This document shows positions 4,819 through 6,320 of a stretch of 6,320 bases of DNA, piece by piece. The stretch spans positions 1 through 6,320 of the forward strand of contig JAVHPX010000003.1 in assembly GCA_036170795.1 (NCBI GenBank), read 5' to 3'. This DNA comes from UBA8515 sp036170795 (lineage in GTDB: Bacteria > Patescibacteriota > Minisyncoccia > Phycocordibacterales > UBA9973). Under the pieces are notes generated by a model that saw nothing but the letters and a program-made list of their open reading frames with translations, had not been told where the DNA came from and did no database searches. The position numbers were made by a program, and so were the translations under genes. Position 1 is the stretch's first letter. Each line of letters begins with the position of its first letter.

Positions 4819-6105
4819 ATGGATACAATTGAAGATAAAAAATCTCTCTTAGAAAATGGTGAAGATTATATTAAGAAACTTGGTCCTGGACTTATAACTG
4901 GTGCAGCTGATGATGACCCTTCAGGTATTGCTACTTATTCACAGACTGGGGCACAATATGGTACAAGTTTACTTTGGTTAGCAGCTTGGACATTCCCACT
5001 AATGGCTATCATTCAAGAAATGTGCGCACGTATTGCACTTGTCACAGGACAAGGACTTGCTGCTAATATTAAACATAATTATTCAAAAAAAATACTTTAC
5101 TTATGTACTATCTTTTTATTTGTAGCTAATACTTTAAACATCGGTGCTGACTTAGGTGCAATTGCCAAAGCAATTGAACTTATTTTACCTGGTACTTCAT
5201 TTGTATTCTTAATAATTTTTACTGGTATAGCAGGATTATTATTCCAAATATTTATTCCATATCAAAAATATGCACGGGCATTAAAATGGTTTGTCATAAC
5301 TCTTTTTTCGTATGTCATCACAGGGCTTATAATTCATATGAATTGGTCACTATTATTTCATGATGCTATTATTCCTCATATTACATTTTCTAAAACACAA
5401 ATTTTACTTATAACTGGAATACTTGGTACAACCATATCACCATATCTTTTTTTCTGGCAAACATCACAAGAAATAGAAGAAGAAATTGCAGATGGCAAAA
5501 CGACAGCCCATGCACGCAGAGGAACTAATAAAACCGAAATAAAAAAAATGCGCATCGATGTCTGGACAGGCATGTTTCTATCAAACCTTGTTATGTTTTT
5601 TATTATTGCTGTATGTGCTAATACATTATTTGTTAATGGTATTACAAATATTAATACTGCGAGTGACGCAGCACTTGCACTTGCACCATTTGCAGGACGT
5701 TTTGCTACTATTCTTTTTGCTATTGGAATTATTGGTACAGGAATGCTTGCTATACCAGTACTTGCAGGAAGTACTTCTTATGCAATATCAGAAAGTTTCG
5801 GATGGAAAGAAGGACTTTATCGTAAGCTCAATGAAGCTAGTGCTTTTTATATGATTATTAGTATATCAATTATAATTGGTATTTTTATTAATTTTATTGG
5901 AATTGATCCAATTAAAGCTCTTATTTACTCGGCTATAGGAAACGGTATTGTTGCACCTATTATTCTTATATTTATTGTTCATATTAGTGGAAGTCAAAAA
6001 ATAATGGGTCATTATAAAAATTCTAAGTTTATTAATATCATAGGGTGGATTATAACTATTCTTATGAGCATCACAGCTATAACTGCAATATACTCAATGT
6101 TTTAA
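4819..6105 (+). CDS. Nramp/SLC11-family divalent metal transporter, probable Mg2+-type subgroup (428 aa)
   Basis: Inner-membrane transporter with the LeuT-like Nramp fold. After a short polar N-terminus, residues 21-36 (LGPGLITGAADDDPSG) form the broken TM1, and about eleven hydrophobic segments follow to residue 426, the normal family length. TM6 contains GTTISPYLFFWQ at 203-214. In canonical Mn/Fe Nramps the metal is held by DPGN in TM1 and by Met in the A-x-x-MPH motif of TM6. Here the equivalents are D33-P-S-G36, with Gly for Asn, and I206-S207-P208-Y209, with Ser for Met. This matches what I recall of the Nramp-related magnesium transporters, which lack the soft Met ligand, so Mg2+ (possibly Mn2+) is the better guess than Fe2+. 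A charged loop (about 217-246) joins TM6 and TM7. The gene is divergent from the ATPase and is followed by the tRNA gene without an evident terminator. Family assignment is firm; substrate is inferred. Confidence 0.9.
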   Translation: MDTIEDKKSLLENGEDYIKKLGPGLITGAADDDPSGIATYSQTGAQYGTSLLWLAAWTFPLMAIIQEMCARIALVTGQGLAANIKHNYSKKILYLCTIFLFVANTLNIGADLGAIAKAIELILPGTSFVFLIIFTGIAGLLFQIFIPYQKYARALKWFVITLFSYVITGLIIHMNWSLLFHDAIIPHITFSKTQILLITGILGTTISPYLFFWQTSQEIEEEIADGKTTAHARRGTNKTEIKKMRIDVWTGMFLSNLVMFFIIAVCANTLFVNGITNINTASDAALALAPFAGRFATILFAIGIIGTGMLAIPVLAGSTSYAISESFGWKEGLYRKLNEASAFYMIISISIIIGIFINFIGIDPIKALIYSAIGNGIVAPIILIFIVHISGSQKIMGHYKNSKFINIIGWIITILMSITAITAIYSMF

Positions 6106-6112
6106 AAAACTC

Positions 6113-6140
6113 TTGCAAAAATATAAAAATAAGGTAATAT
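6113..6140 (+). promoter_or_regulatory. Candidate promoter for the tRNA-Ala gene
   Basis: TTGCAA (6113-6118) followed after 16 bp by TAATAT (6135-6140), each four of six consensus matches, with an A-rich spacer. A second possible -10, a perfect TATAAT at 6163-6168, lies 26 bases before the mature tRNA but has no good -35. Either could serve the tRNA. In DNA this AT-rich such matches can arise by chance. Confidence 0.35.
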
Positions 6141-6153
6141 AAAGTAATATTAA

Positions 6154-6188
6154 ATTCTAATTTATAATTCTTATTAATTAGTAATTAT
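6154..6188. repeat. Degenerate 7-bp AT-rich repeat before the tRNA, block 3
   Basis: The 12-mer AATTAGTAATTA at 6176-6187 is identical to copies at 3195-3206 and 3261-3272. Two units (TAATTAG, TAATTAT; 6175-6188) are clear in register, and three preceding 7-mers (6154-6174) share only a TT-x-TA pattern. It fills the gap between the transporter and the tRNA gene and overlaps one of the candidate -10 boxes. Confidence 0.45.
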
Positions 6189-6194
6189 ATATTT

Positions 6195-6271
6195 GGGCCC
6201 TTAGCTCATCTGGCTAGAGCGCCTCATTTGCAATGAGGAGGTGGCAGGTTCGAGTCCTGTAGGGTCCACCA
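6195..6271 (+). tRNA. tRNA-Ala (anticodon TGC)
   Basis: A full cloverleaf folds by eye. The acceptor stem is GGGCCCT (6195-6201) with AGGGTCC (6261-6267), discriminator A at 6268 and encoded CCA at 6269-6271. The D stem is GCTC/GAGC (6204-6207, 6217-6220). The anticodon stem CCTCA/TGAGG encloses TTTGCAA with anticodon TGC at 6229-6231. A 5-base variable loop precedes the T stem GCAGG/CCTGT with loop TTCGAGT. The third acceptor pair is G-T (G6197-T6265), the G3:U70 pair that marks alanine tRNAs for AlaRS, so identity and anticodon agree. TGC reads GCN codons, with wobble. Confidence 0.97.
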
Positions 6272-6280
6272 TTTCAGATT

Positions 6281-6317
6281 TGCCGAAGAAGTTGCCTCGG
6301 GGCTTCGCCCCTCGGCA
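6281..6317. repeat. GC-rich inverted repeat/hairpin directly downstream of the tRNA, at the window edge
   Basis: Inner stem GGGGC (6299-6303) pairs with GCCCC (6307-6311) around TTC, and an outer arm TGCCGA (6281-6286) pairs with TCGGCA (6312-6317); TGCC (6293-6296) can compete for the same partner. No T-run follows within the window, so it is not a clear intrinsic terminator. The segment is far richer in GC than the rest. On the minus strand a frame open to the window edge ends at TGA 6274-6276 after 14 GC-rich codons, so this may instead be the tail of a gene or the end of a repeat element; too little is visible to decide. Confidence 0.45.
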
Positions 6318-6320
6318 TTG

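Noticed and set aside
5558..5854. Plus-strand frame of 98 codons, very Leu-rich
   Set aside because: A +1-type shadow of the Nramp transporter; the Leu richness reflects the AT-rich hydrophobic codons read out of frame.
6106..6194. Intrinsic terminator after the transporter gene
   Set aside because: The gap is AT-only repeats without a GC stem followed by a T-run.
1..6320. UGA-recoded genetic code (as in Gracilibacteria/Absconditabacteria)
   Set aside because: At least two genes use TGA as a natural stop (182-184, 2412-2414) and no open frame needs an internal TGA.
1..6320. Insertion sequence or transposase
   Set aside because: No transposase-like protein, terminal inverted repeats or target duplications were seen within the window.

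Overview
The window is a compact, AT-rich stretch of bacterial DNA with short or absent gaps, several overlapping or abutting genes and no recognisable Shine-Dalgarno sequence at any start. Together with the gene content (a large Cys-rich zinc-knuckle protein, an orphan VirD4/HerA-type ATPase, a small AbrB-RelE pair, and degenerate 7-bp AT-rich spacer repeats), this suggests a reduced genome of the Patescibacteria / Candidate Phyla Radiation type. That placement is an inference from style, as no phylogenetic marker is present. Genes end in TGA as well as TAA and no internal TGA is needed, so the standard bacterial code fits and the UGA-as-glycine lineages do not.

Layout. Bases 2-181 (+) hold the C-terminal end of a small membrane protein cut by the window edge. 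From 2415 down to 182 on the minus strand lies a three-gene unit: a promoter, an AbrB/SpoVT antitoxin, a RelE-type toxin, and a 571-residue Cys-rich protein that starts one base after the toxin stop. Upstream of it on the same strand are cutA and a small HxGH nucleotidyltransferase that overlap by one base (TAATG). A 160-bp spacer (3131-3290) carries two blocks of 7-bp repeats and an imperfect dyad. Next is the 492-codon ATPase (minus). It is divergent, across only 49 bp, from an 11-TM Nramp/SLC11-family transporter on the plus strand. The plus strand then continues to an alanine tRNA (anticodon TGC, CCA encoded). Directly after the tRNA, base composition jumps to a GC-rich hairpin that runs to the window end.

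How parts may work together. AbrB and RelE form a standard autoregulated toxin-antitoxin module, and the Cys-rich protein is placed as a translationally coupled third gene. CutA and the nucleotidyltransferase are coupled the same way. The transporter lacks the canonical Nramp metal-site residues (DPSG in place of DPGN, Ser-Pro in place of Met-Pro in TM6), which points toward Mg2+-type substrates rather than Mn/Fe. The ATPase stands alone, without other type IV secretion genes in view. The most unusual item is the Cys-rich protein: 36 cysteines, zinc knuckles repeated at both ends, and an internally duplicated middle that may be a solenoid.
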